Shown here: positions 43,347 through 50,207 of the stretch, in pieces | Layout of the letters: each line of letters starts with the position of its first letter | Position numbering within the stretch: the first letter of the stretch is position 1 | Source of the DNA: a virus | Length of the DNA: 50,207 nt | Strand: one strand, 5' to 3' | Virus record (IMG/VR): IMGVR_UViG_3300030060_005313 | Span: 75,402-125,608 of that record | Made by a program: the position numbers and the translations under genes | Notes under the pieces: model-generated | Told to the model about the DNA's origin: nothing | Database searches by the model: none | The model's input: the letters and a program-made list of their open reading frames with translations, nothing else

Positions 43347-43871
43347 ATGGGATATAGTAAAGAATCAGAAAGACAAAATAAAGTTTTAGGTGATTTATTA
43401 TCTGGTAGAGAACCAGACAAAAGAGTTATGATTGGTTACGAGGGTAAAGGAAAAGAAAAGGGTGATGTAATACCAAAGATGACTGAATTAATGCAAGATG
43501 TTAGAATGCCTTTATTTTGTCCTTCTTGTAACAAAGTAATGAAAAAAAGATTAGACGATAAAATGTGGAGACTCTACGAACATTGCTTTGATTGTCAATT
43601 AGATTTTGAACACAAACTTAGACTTGATGGTAAGTATGAAGAGTGGGAAAAACAAAAAGTTAAAGAAAATAAAATATCTTTTTTGAAAGAACAAATACAG
43701 GCAATCAAAGAATGGAAAGATATGAAAGCACCTGAGTGGTACAATAATGTTGGTGTTGCATATCCCGAATTAGAAAAAGAAACTTGGAATGTAGATACAG
43801 AAAAGATAAAGTCTATGGCTGATGAAGCATTAGAGAAATTTGAAGAAACCCTTAATGAATTGGAGAATTAG
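43347..43871 (+). CDS. zinc-ribbon protein of unknown function
   Basis: The 174-residue protein has two CxxC knuckles, FCPSCNKVM (C58, C61) and HCFDCQLDF (C80, C83), about 20 residues apart, forming a likely zinc ribbon. A charged helical C-terminal half follows (KENKISFLKEQIQAIKEWKD). AGGAG lies just before the ATG, 9 nt after the multi-enzyme gene. It precedes the terminase by two small genes, so a packaging or head role is possible. It does not resemble the small terminase gp16, which is helical and lacks zinc knuckles. Function unknown. Confidence 0.6.
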   Translation: MGYSKESERQNKVLGDLLSGREPDKRVMIGYEGKGKEKGDVIPKMTELMQDVRMPLFCPSCNKVMKKRLDDKMWRLYEHCFDCQLDFEHKLRLDGKYEEWEKQKVKENKISFLKEQIQAIKEWKDMKAPEWYNNVGVAYPELEKETWNVDTEKIKSMADEALEKFEETLNELEN

Positions 43872-43873
43872 TT

Positions 43874-44185
43874 ATGAAACTTTGGAAAGTAATATTAGGA
43901 ATCTTTGGACTGGTTGGTGGACTTTTTGCTGCAAAACAGGTTAAAAGTAAGGAAGTGCAAAAACTCAAAAAGGTGATTGAAGAAAACAAAAAAGAAGAGA
44001 AGAAAGTAGAAAAACAAATTAAAGAATTAGAGGAAGCTAAGACTGCATCTAGAAGAGAAATAGGCAACATGAAAAGAAAACTAACTATCTCCAAAAAGAA
44101 AACTAAAAAGATGGAAGAAGTTTATGAAAACGATGAAGTTGAATCTGCCGAAGATTTTTTAAGAAAGTTTGCGAAGAGTAAATAA
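43874..44185 (+). CDS. N-terminally anchored coiled-coil membrane protein (possible inner-membrane spanin)
   Basis: The 103-residue protein starts with one hydrophobic helix (WKVILGIFGLVGGLFAA, about 4-20). It is then entirely charged and coiled-coil-prone (QKLKKVIEENKKEEKKVEKQ, then IKELEEAKTASRREIGNMKR). A short N-terminal anchor with a long helical periplasmic arm is the architecture of an i-spanin such as Rz. That family cannot be recognised by sequence, and no lysin or holin lies beside it. It begins 2 nt after the zinc-ribbon gene and is followed after 1 nt by another membrane-associated protein. Confidence 0.5.
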   Translation: MKLWKVILGIFGLVGGLFAAKQVKSKEVQKLKKVIEENKKEEKKVEKQIKELEEAKTASRREIGNMKRKLTISKKKTKKMEEVYENDEVESAEDFLRKFAKSK

Positions 44186-44186
44186 T

Positions 44187-44543
44187 ATGAAGTATATCTG
44201 GATTTTACTTCTAACACCTTTGTTATCACAAACAACCTTTACAGAGGCGGAAGCTTTAGAAATGATTAAAGCACGTGATGCTCAATGGGAGGGTAAAATT
44301 GAAAAAGCTGATTCTTTGATTTTATCACAAAAAGTATTAATTAGTGATTATGAATCTTTGATAGAAAAATTTGAAGAATCTTCAAATGTTGATTCACTAC
44401 TGATAGAAGCTAAAGATTCTCAGATTAAATTACTGAAAGCTCGTGACGAAATGAATGAAAAGTTGGTAGAGTTGGTTGAACCAAAGTGGTATGAGAATCA
44501 ATATCTTTGGTTGTTTATTGGATTTATTTTAGGGAAGATATAA
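44187..44543 (+). CDS. signal-peptide coiled-coil protein with C-terminal membrane helix
   Basis: From the ATG at 44187 the protein has 118 residues. It opens with a signal-like segment (MKYIWILLLTPLLSQTTF), continues with a charged helical body (SLIEKFEESSNVDSLLIEAK, then DSQIKLLKARDEMNEKLVEL), and ends in a short hydrophobic helix (YLWLFIGFILGKI). A longer reading from TTG 44169 adds six polar residues and is unlikely. The stop overlaps the terminase ATG as TAATG. With the gene before it, it forms a pair of exported coiled-coil proteins that might act in lysis; this is a suggestion from architecture only. Confidence 0.5.
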   Translation: MKYIWILLLTPLLSQTTFTEAEALEMIKARDAQWEGKIEKADSLILSQKVLISDYESLIEKFEESSNVDSLLIEAKDSQIKLLKARDEMNEKLVELVEPKWYENQYLWLFIGFILGKI

Positions 44544-46120
44544 TGAAACCTGCACCATTAAAAGAAGTAATCAAAAAAGAGTATGTAAAGTGTGCAAAGG
44601 ATCCAGCATATTTTCTAAAAAAGTATTGTGTGGTACAACACCCTATGAAGGGTAAAGTTCCTTTTCATCTTTGGGATTTTCAAGAAAAATCATTACAGAC
44701 TTTTGAAGACCATAGGTTCAATATTATATTGAAGGCCCGTCAATTAGGTTTATCGACATTGACTGCTGGGTATTCCTTGTGGATGATGACGTTTGGACAG
44801 GACAAAAATATATTAGTAATTGCTACTAAGCAAGATACTGCAAAAAATTTAGTGACTAAAGTGAGAGTAATGCACGCTAATTTACCCTCTTGGTTGAAGC
44901 AGAATTGTGTTGAGGATAACAAACTATCTTTGAGATACAAAAATGGTTCACAAATTAAAGCGGTCTCAAGCGGAGAAGATTCTGGTCGTTCTGAGGCTCT
45001 TTCATTATTAATATTGGATGAGGCCGCTTTCATTGATAAGATTGAACCAATATGGGCAGCTGCTTCACAGACACTATCTACTGGTGGACAATGTATAGCG
45101 TTATCCACTCCGAATGGTGTGGGTAATTGGTTTCACAAAACTTGGGTAGGTGCAGAAGATGGAACAAACGATTGGAACTTTATTAGATTACATTGGAATT
45201 TGCATCCTGAAAGAAATGATGAGTGGAGAGGTGAGCAAGATAAACTATTAGGTCCTTCATTAGCTGCACAAGAGTGTGATTGTGACTTTATAACCTCTGG
45301 CCAAACCGTAGTTGATGGTGTGATATTAGAAGAGTATAAACAAACACATACCAATAATCCTTTAGAGAAAAGAGGAATCGATAGTAACTTTTGGGTATGG
45401 CAACCTGCTAACTATACAAAAGATTACATCGTATCTGCCGATGTGAGTAGAGGTGATGGAACAGATTATTCTGCTTTTCATGTGATGGATGTAGAAACTA
45501 TGGAGCAGGTAGCAGAATATAAAGGTAAGTTATCAACAAAAGATTTCGGTAATATGTTGGTTAACACTGCTACAGAATATAACAATGCCTTATTAGTTAT
45601 TGAGAATAACAATATTGGTTGGGCAGCAATACAACAAGTAATCGATAGGGGATATGAGAACCTATTTTACACAAGTAAAGATTTACAATATGTAGATACA
45701 GAAAAACAAATTAATAATAGATATAGAACACAAGACCGAAATATGGTGCCTGGTTTTTCTATGACAATGAAAACCAGACCTTTGGTAATCGCGAAATTAG
45801 AGGAATATTTTAGAGAAAAGTCAGTAATTGTTCGTTCAAATCGATTAATTGATGAACTTTTTGTATTTATATATAATAACAATAAAGCCGAAGCTATGCA
45901 GGGGTATAATGACGATTTAGTTATGAGTTTTGCTATCTGTCTTTGGGTAAGGGATACTGCACTAAGATTGAAACAAGAAGGTATAGACTTACAGAAAAAA
46001 GCACTAAGTGGTGTAGCAACACAAATGTTACCTCAGACACCAACGGAAAAGAAAGACACTTGGGAAATGGAAGTGGGTCCGAATGGTGAAAAAGAAAGAA
46101 TAGACTGGCTATTAGGATAA
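44543..46120 (+). CDS. 17: large terminase subunit (gp17-like)
   Basis: From the ATG at 44543 (TAATG overlap with the previous stop) the protein has 525 residues. An upstream in-frame GTG-type reading from 44507 adds 12 residues that lie within the neighbouring gene's membrane helix and is less likely. The ATPase domain shows IILKARQLGLST (Walker A variant, about 61-72) and LLILDEAAFI (Walker B, about 155-164). The RNase-H-like nuclease domain shows IVSADVSRGDGTDYSAF (about 295-311), LVIENNNIG and YNDDLVMSFAI. It is the motor and headful nuclease that pumps DNA through the portal. The portal gene follows after 10 nt. Assignment is firm. Confidence 0.93.
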   Translation: MKPAPLKEVIKKEYVKCAKDPAYFLKKYCVVQHPMKGKVPFHLWDFQEKSLQTFEDHRFNIILKARQLGLSTLTAGYSLWMMTFGQDKNILVIATKQDTAKNLVTKVRVMHANLPSWLKQNCVEDNKLSLRYKNGSQIKAVSSGEDSGRSEALSLLILDEAAFIDKIEPIWAAASQTLSTGGQCIALSTPNGVGNWFHKTWVGAEDGTNDWNFIRLHWNLHPERNDEWRGEQDKLLGPSLAAQECDCDFITSGQTVVDGVILEEYKQTHTNNPLEKRGIDSNFWVWQPANYTKDYIVSADVSRGDGTDYSAFHVMDVETMEQVAEYKGKLSTKDFGNMLVNTATEYNNALLVIENNNIGWAAIQQVIDRGYENLFYTSKDLQYVDTEKQINNRYRTQDRNMVPGFSMTMKTRPLVIAKLEEYFREKSVIVRSNRLIDELFVFIYNNNKAEAMQGYNDDLVMSFAICLWVRDTALRLKQEGIDLQKKALSGVATQMLPQTPTEKKDTWEMEVGPNGEKERIDWLLG

Positions 46121-46130
46121 GGAATAAATT

Positions 46131-47948
46131 ATGGCTGATACAACATTTTTAGGAAGATTAAAAAGATTATTTTCTACTAACGCTATAGTTAGAAACGTTG
46201 GTGGTAGAAAATTAAAAGTTGTAGATACAGGAAAGCTACAATCAGTAGCAAAAAACAGTTTGGTTGATAGATACCAAAAACTATATTCGAATATGCAAAG
46301 TTACGGATATAATGAACTACTACAAGTTCAACAGCTAAGATTAGGTTTGTTCAGAGACTACGAATCTATGGATTCTGATGCAATTATTGCATCTGCATTA
46401 GATGTGTATTCTGATGAGTCTACTATGAAGAATGAGTACGGTAAAGTTCTTTCTATCAATACAACGAATGATAATATACATGATATATTACATAACCTCT
46501 TTTACGATATTATAAATATAGAGTTTAATCTTTGGCCGTGGATTCGTAATATGAATAAGTATGGTGATTTCTTTCTCAAATTAGAAGTCAATGAAAAGTA
46601 TGGTGTGACAAATGTTATGCCTTTATCACCATATGATACTGCTAGATATGAAGGACATGATCCTGAAAATCCTAATTTAGTTCAGTTCGAATATATCCCA
46701 CAATCAGCTGGTGGGAGTCACGGTGCAAGACATACCAAAAGAGACAGAGAAATCACTATGTTTGAAAATTATGAGATAGCACATTTTAGATTATTATCAG
46801 ATTCTAACTATGTTCCTTATGGTCGTTCTATATTAGAAGGTGGTAGAAAGGTATGGAAACAAATGAGTCTTATGGAAGACGCTATGTTGATACATCGTAT
46901 AATGAGAGCACCTGAAAAAAGAGTATTCAAATTAGATATTGGTAACATACCACCAGCAGAAGTTGATAACTTTATGCAACAGGCTATGAACAAAATGAAG
47001 AAGGCACCTGTAATGGACGAGAAGACTGGTGAGTACAATCTAAGATACAACATACAGAATCTAACGGAGGATTTCTTTTTACCTGTTCGTGGTGGAGATA
47101 GTGGAACAAATATAGATACTCTACAAGGACTTACTTACGAAGCAGTTGATGACATTGAGTATCTCAAAAATAAATTGTTGGCTTCATTACATGTACCTAA
47201 AGCATTTTTGGGCTACGAGGAAGGTTTAGGTTCTAAAGCTACTTTGGCTGCAGAGGATGTGAGATTTGCCCGAACAATTGAAAGAATACAAAGAATTGTG
47301 ACAAGTGAGTTATCAAAAATAGCTGTAGTTCATTTGTATGCACAAGGGTTTAGAGACCAAGACCTAGTTAACTTTGAATTAAATTTGACTAATCCATCGA
47401 CAATATATGAGCAAGAAAAGATAGAATTGTGGAACAATAAAACATCTCTTGCAGATTCTATGTTAAGAGATGGGTTGGTATCATCAGAATGGGTTTATAA
47501 AAATGTATTCAAATTCTCAGACGAGGAAATAAAACAAATGGATGAACAAATAGTATTTGACTATAAGACTAAATTCAGAAGACAACAGATTGAGGCTGAA
47601 GGTAATGACCCTGCAAAGAGTGGACAATCGCAAGGTACACCATCTGATTTAGCTATGGGAAGAAGTGGCCATGAACTAGATGATGAGGGTGGTTCACCTA
47701 AAGGTGGTTTTGAAGGTGCAGGAAGACCTAAAGAAGCAAATAAGTATAGTAAAGATAGTGGTGCTAGGGGTAGAGATCCGTTAGGAGCACATGATATGAA
47801 AAAGGCCTACAGCACACAATCATTATCAAAATATGAAAATGTACTAAAACATTTGGGAAGTACAGGAAAATCATTATTAAGTGAGAGTAGTGAGGTTGAA
47901 GAGGAGTATAAATCTGAAGTAAACTCTCTTATTACTAATAAAAATTGA
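46131..47948 (+). CDS. 20: portal vertex protein (gp20-like)
   Basis: The 605-residue protein matches T4-type portals: LFRDYESMDSDAIIASALDV, YSDEST, PWIRNMNKYGDFFLKLEV, then MEDAMLIHRIMRAPEKRVFK and the clip/stem region KAFLGYEEGLGSKATLA with QDEDVRF-like continuation (AAEDVRFARTIERIQRI). The dodecamer forms the unique head vertex, the DNA channel and the nucleus for prohead assembly. The C-terminal 110 residues are Gly-rich and polar (SPKGGFEGAGRPKEANKY). It directly follows gp17, as in many marine T4-like genomes, and a late-type element follows it. Confidence 0.9.
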   Translation: MADTTFLGRLKRLFSTNAIVRNVGGRKLKVVDTGKLQSVAKNSLVDRYQKLYSNMQSYGYNELLQVQQLRLGLFRDYESMDSDAIIASALDVYSDESTMKNEYGKVLSINTTNDNIHDILHNLFYDIINIEFNLWPWIRNMNKYGDFFLKLEVNEKYGVTNVMPLSPYDTARYEGHDPENPNLVQFEYIPQSAGGSHGARHTKRDREITMFENYEIAHFRLLSDSNYVPYGRSILEGGRKVWKQMSLMEDAMLIHRIMRAPEKRVFKLDIGNIPPAEVDNFMQQAMNKMKKAPVMDEKTGEYNLRYNIQNLTEDFFLPVRGGDSGTNIDTLQGLTYEAVDDIEYLKNKLLASLHVPKAFLGYEEGLGSKATLAAEDVRFARTIERIQRIVTSELSKIAVVHLYAQGFRDQDLVNFELNLTNPSTIYEQEKIELWNNKTSLADSMLRDGLVSSEWVYKNVFKFSDEEIKQMDEQIVFDYKTKFRRQQIEAEGNDPAKSGQSQGTPSDLAMGRSGHELDDEGGSPKGGFEGAGRPKEANKYSKDSGARGRDPLGAHDMKKAYSTQSLSKYENVLKHLGSTGKSLLSESSEVEEEYKSEVNSLITNKN

Positions 47949-47957
47949 TGATACTTA

Positions 47958-47968
47958 TATTTATATAT
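47958..47968 (+). promoter_or_regulatory. candidate late promoter, TATTTATATAT
   Basis: The 53-nt gap after the portal gene holds TTATATTTATATATGA (47955-47970), identical over 16 nt to the site before 16597. It is bracketed by tactt (47952-47956) and aagta (47970-47974). The ATG at 48002 is 33 nt downstream, with ggagttcgtaa between. Confidence 0.62.
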
Positions 47969-48001
47969 GAAGTACTATACAAAAACGATTGGAGTTCGTA
48001 A

Positions 48002-48859
48002 ATGAGTAATAAAATAAAGCACTCAAAAATAAAGAATACTGCTATTCTTTTTGAGCTATTAACAAGACAAATTACAGCTGATGTACTTAATGATAAAGAG
48101 GGAGAAGCTGTAAGTATGTTAAAGAAATATTTTTCACCAAAATCTCAACTTGGTAAAGAATATGAACTATATAAAATTTTAAATACCGAAAAGTACAGTA
48201 GTGATAGTAAAGCTAATCACCTTATAGAAGCCGTTGTTAAGGCATACAAAGGTATTAATAAAAAACAATTAAGAAACGAAAAGTATAATCTCGTAAAAGA
48301 AATTAAAAATAGCTACGATGTAAATGACTTTTTTAATGCAAGAATTCCAAATTACAAAGTATATGCTTCAATATACAAACTATTTGAGTCAGTTTACACA
48401 CAAGACCCTAAAGAAGAAACTGAAAGTAGGTTTACTATTATAGAAAATATTACTAAAAAGTCAACTTCTGTAAAGAAAAAAGACAAAAAAGTCTTAGAAA
48501 ACTACAAAAAGCAAGAAAAGGACTTAAGATTACTTACTTACACAGTTTTGGTTGAAAAATTCAACAAAAAGTATAAGAAACTTACTGAAAGTCAAAGAGA
48601 CTTACTAAGAAAGTACATCTACAACATATCTAACACCAACTCTTTGAAAGAGTTTATTGAAAAAGAATCTATTCAAATCAAAAAACAACTCCAATCGTTT
48701 TTGCCTAAGATAGATGATAAGGTTACTAAGATAAAATTAACAGAAGCTATCAATCAAATAGGTAATCTTTTGAAAGGTAGAATAGTTGAGGATAATCAGG
48801 TAGTAGCTTTAATGAGATATTATCAATTAGTTAGGGAGCTTAAGGATGTCTCTAAGTAA
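48002..48859 (+). CDS. conserved head-region protein, unknown function
   Basis: The 285-residue protein starts IKHSKIKNTAILFELLTRQI, a block I associate with an uncharacterised family in marine T4-like phages that lies after the portal gene. It is all-helical and Lys-rich (TKKSTSVKKKDKKVLENYKK near the middle), with no enzyme motif. It is the first gene of a unit headed by a late-type element and shares the ggagttcg leader with the gene at 3265. The location between portal and scaffold-like genes suggests a prohead core or assembly factor. Confidence 0.6.
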   Translation: MSNKIKHSKIKNTAILFELLTRQITADVLNDKEGEAVSMLKKYFSPKSQLGKEYELYKILNTEKYSSDSKANHLIEAVVKAYKGINKKQLRNEKYNLVKEIKNSYDVNDFFNARIPNYKVYASIYKLFESVYTQDPKEETESRFTIIENITKKSTSVKKKDKKVLENYKKQEKDLRLLTYTVLVEKFNKKYKKLTESQRDLLRKYIYNISNTNSLKEFIEKESIQIKKQLQSFLPKIDDKVTKIKLTEAINQIGNLLKGRIVEDNQVVALMRYYQLVRELKDVSK

Positions 48860-49268
48860 ACTCAAAGAATACATAAGAGAAATTATAAAAGACGAACTAG
48901 AAGAAGCGTCTACATCCGCCAACGTTCCTGGTTATCAGACACCCTTTGCATTTTCTGATCCAAAGAAAGATAAAAAGAAGAAAAAGAAAAGAGATTTAGG
49001 TTCAACTGGCTACAATTATGTTAGTGAGGGTAAGTATCACGATTATAGAAACGATGAAACTTTAACACCAAAACAAAAGATTGGTAAATCTATGAGAGAG
49101 ATTAGAGATAGTCTCAATAATCTAGATAAAGTAGTAAAAATGAATGTACGTTTGAAGAATGAACTAAATGTAGATTCTAGGTCATATTGGAAAAATACAC
49201 ATAAGGCTTTGAATAAAATTAGTGAGAGGTTAGTAAAACTAGCGAACAAAGTAGGACAGTTAAAGTAA
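48846..49268 (+). CDS. prohead core-like protein
   Basis: The 140-residue protein begins with an amphipathic helix, MSLSKLKEYIREIIKDELEE, followed by ASTSANVPGYQTPFAF. That arrangement recalls capsid-targeting segments removed by the prohead protease after an [IL]xE-type site. A Lys-rich stretch (DPKKDKKKKKKRDLG) and a helical C-terminal half (EIRDSLNNLDKVVKMNVRLK) complete it. It overlaps the preceding gene by 14 nt. Basic, helical, short proteins in this position in T4 (gp67/gp68 and internal proteins) belong to the prohead core; that role is proposed here by analogy. Confidence 0.5.
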   Translation: MSLSKLKEYIREIIKDELEEASTSANVPGYQTPFAFSDPKKDKKKKKKRDLGSTGYNYVSEGKYHDYRNDETLTPKQKIGKSMREIRDSLNNLDKVVKMNVRLKNELNVDSRSYWKNTHKALNKISERLVKLANKVGQLK

Positions 49269-49279
49269 CTGAGGTCACT

Positions 49280-49465
49280 ATGCCATTTGAAGATAAAAAG
49301 AAGTCCTATATGGACACGCTTTTTAGTATTTCGACTCTGTTGAAAAGATGGCAGGTTGAAATATCTAAAAAGGATATAGATAAGAATTATATGATTAGAA
49401 GACTTAACCAATGGATAGAACAATTGGAAAGTCTGAAAACAGAAATAATGATGGAGAAAGACTAA
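49280..49465 (+). CDS. small helical protein in the head operon
   Basis: The 61-residue protein (FSISTLLKRWQVEISKKDID; WIEQLESLKTEIMMEKD) is predicted wholly helical, with coiled-coil character. It lies 11 nt after the previous gene, with GAGG just before the ATG, and its stop overlaps the next start as TAATG. The size and setting recall the small prohead core proteins of T4, but no family is recognised. Confidence 0.5.
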   Translation: MPFEDKKKSYMDTLFSISTLLKRWQVEISKKDIDKNYMIRRLNQWIEQLESLKTEIMMEKD

Positions 49466-50207
49466 TGATTTCACTACTTGAAATTGCACAAAGTATTAAT
49501 GAAGTTGATGACGACAAAATCATCAAGTATAAAGATAAGGATGGCGAGTCTCAGGAGATGACTGCAGGTGCTGCCAAAAAGATGGATAAAGACCATCCAG
49601 CAAAGCAAGCTTGGGATAAGATGAGTGCGCAAGAAAAAGGTGCTGATGATAGTGAAAAAGATGATGGTGGTAAGTTAGGTGGTGGTGATTTCGATAGAGA
49701 TGGTGGTGATGAGCCAGATATGGATTCTGATGATGGTGATGAAGAGAAATCAGCAGAAAGTGAAAATGAAAAGATAATTGGTGATTTAGAAAAAATGGAT
49801 TTACCAGATGGATTTAATTTGGATACACCTGATTCTGAAATCGATGGTGGGAGATACGGAGTAATTACAGGTAAAGATGATGATCCAGATAACGAATTGA
49901 GTGTCAATGCTATTACAGGTGAAGGTGGTAAAGTTGAATATGTAATAAATATTGGTAGTGGGGGTACTCCAATTTATTTTGATAGTAAAGAAGAAGCGAT
50001 GGAAGCTAGTAAAAAACTTTTAGATGATGCCACAATCAGAGATGCTATGAATGGTGAAAGTGATCCTGCTGGTGTTACTTTAGCAGACTTAGATGATCAT
50101 GCGAAAAATGTATTGAAATCTGATGATGATGAAAGTAAACCAATACCTTCAGCACCAATGGAAACCATCACAATCAATGGACAAAAATACAGAGCAATCA
50201 AAGAAGA
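49465..50207 (+). CDS. acidic prohead core/scaffold-like protein (partial, runs off right edge)
   Basis: An ATG at 49465, preceded by GGAG (49453-49456) and overlapping the upstream stop, opens a frame with no stop to the window end (247 complete codons). It starts MISLLEIAQSINEVDDDKII, then AGAAKKMDKDHPAKQAWDKM, followed by a highly acidic Asp/Gly-rich region (GGDEPDMDSDDGDEEK). Near the edge is METITINGQKYRAIKE. The KMDKDHPAKQA block and the acidic low-complexity body are features I associate with scaffold or core proteins of marine T4-like phages. The prohead protease and major capsid genes would be expected just downstream, outside the window. Confidence 0.55.
   Translation, partial: MISLLEIAQSINEVDDDKIIKYKDKDGESQEMTAGAAKKMDKDHPAKQAWDKMSAQEKGADDSEKDDGGKLGGGDFDRDGGDEPDMDSDDGDEEKSAESENEKIIGDLEKMDLPDGFNLDTPDSEIDGGRYGVITGKDDDPDNELSVNAITGEGGKVEYVINIGSGGTPIYFDSKEEAMEASKKLLDDATIRDAMNGESDPAGVTLADLDDHAKNVLKSDDDESKPIPSAPMETITINGQKYRAIKE

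Noticed and set aside
45864-45876. TATTTATATATAA inside the terminase gene as a late promoter for the portal
   Set aside because: It encodes part of the protein (VFIYNN) and lies about 255 nt before the portal start. A role cannot be excluded, but nothing supports it beyond the match.
1-50207. tRNA genes, integrase, attachment sites or insertion sequences
   Set aside because: By eye I found no cloverleaf-like gene in the few gaps, and no integrase or transposase motifs; a dedicated tRNA scan was not possible here.

Overview
This AT-rich, almost fully coding window is part of the genome of a T4-like (myovirus-type) tailed phage, most similar in style to marine T4-like viruses. Recognised T4-type proteins are a gp55-like late sigma factor, gp25 and gp6 baseplate wedge proteins, a DnaG-type primase (gp61-like), a gp47/gp46 recombination nuclease, the large terminase gp17 and the portal gp20. 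A giant trimeric-type tail fibre ends in a Peptidase_S74 chaperone. The host cannot be told from the sequence. Most starts carry a GGAG-type Shine-Dalgarno, and many genes are joined by TAATG or ATGA stop/start overlaps, which suggests translational coupling.

Layout. 1-3.14 kb: tail end of an unknown gene, a GT-B-like glycosyltransferase with a C-terminal winged-helix-like segment, an HD phosphohydrolase, a small membrane protein and the late sigma factor, closed by a clear terminator. 3.2-20.1 kb: a late baseplate/tail module (gp5-like spike/hub protein, coiled-coil protein, gp25, gp6, a DNRLRE-like protein, a 2232-aa gp7/tail-protein-I-like giant, three further virion proteins and a zinc metallopeptidase). 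20.2-24.8 kb: an early-type DNA metabolism island (PD-(D/E)XK nuclease, primase, small ORF, fused SbcD-SbcC). 24.8-25.0 kb: a 57-aa ribbon-helix-helix-like gene on the minus strand. 25.1-39.1 kb: a 4469-aa tail fibre and a small fibre-associated protein. 39.2-43.3 kb: a 1392-aa multi-enzyme protein (P-loop kinase, cytidylyltransferase/NMNAT-like, ligase-like adenylyltransferase). 43.3-50.2 kb: the head module (zinc-ribbon protein, two membrane/coiled-coil proteins, terminase, portal, core/scaffold-like genes), running off the right edge.

How it fits together. The gp55-like sigma factor should direct late transcription. An almost invariant element, TATTTATATAT, stands just upstream of several virion transcription units (3265, 5559, 16597, 25079, 48002) and of the minus-strand gene; it is the best late-promoter candidate. 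The nuclease, primase and SbcCD-like protein would support replication and recombination. The giant wedge and fibre proteins build an elaborate host-recognition apparatus. The gp17 motor packages DNA through the gp20 portal.

The most unusual item is the 1392-aa kinase-nucleotidyltransferase-ligase protein. It lies next to head genes, opens with a short segment ending in LTE, and has [IL]xE-type sequences at apparent domain boundaries. This invites the hypothesis that it is a capsid-packaged polyprotein matured by the prohead protease.
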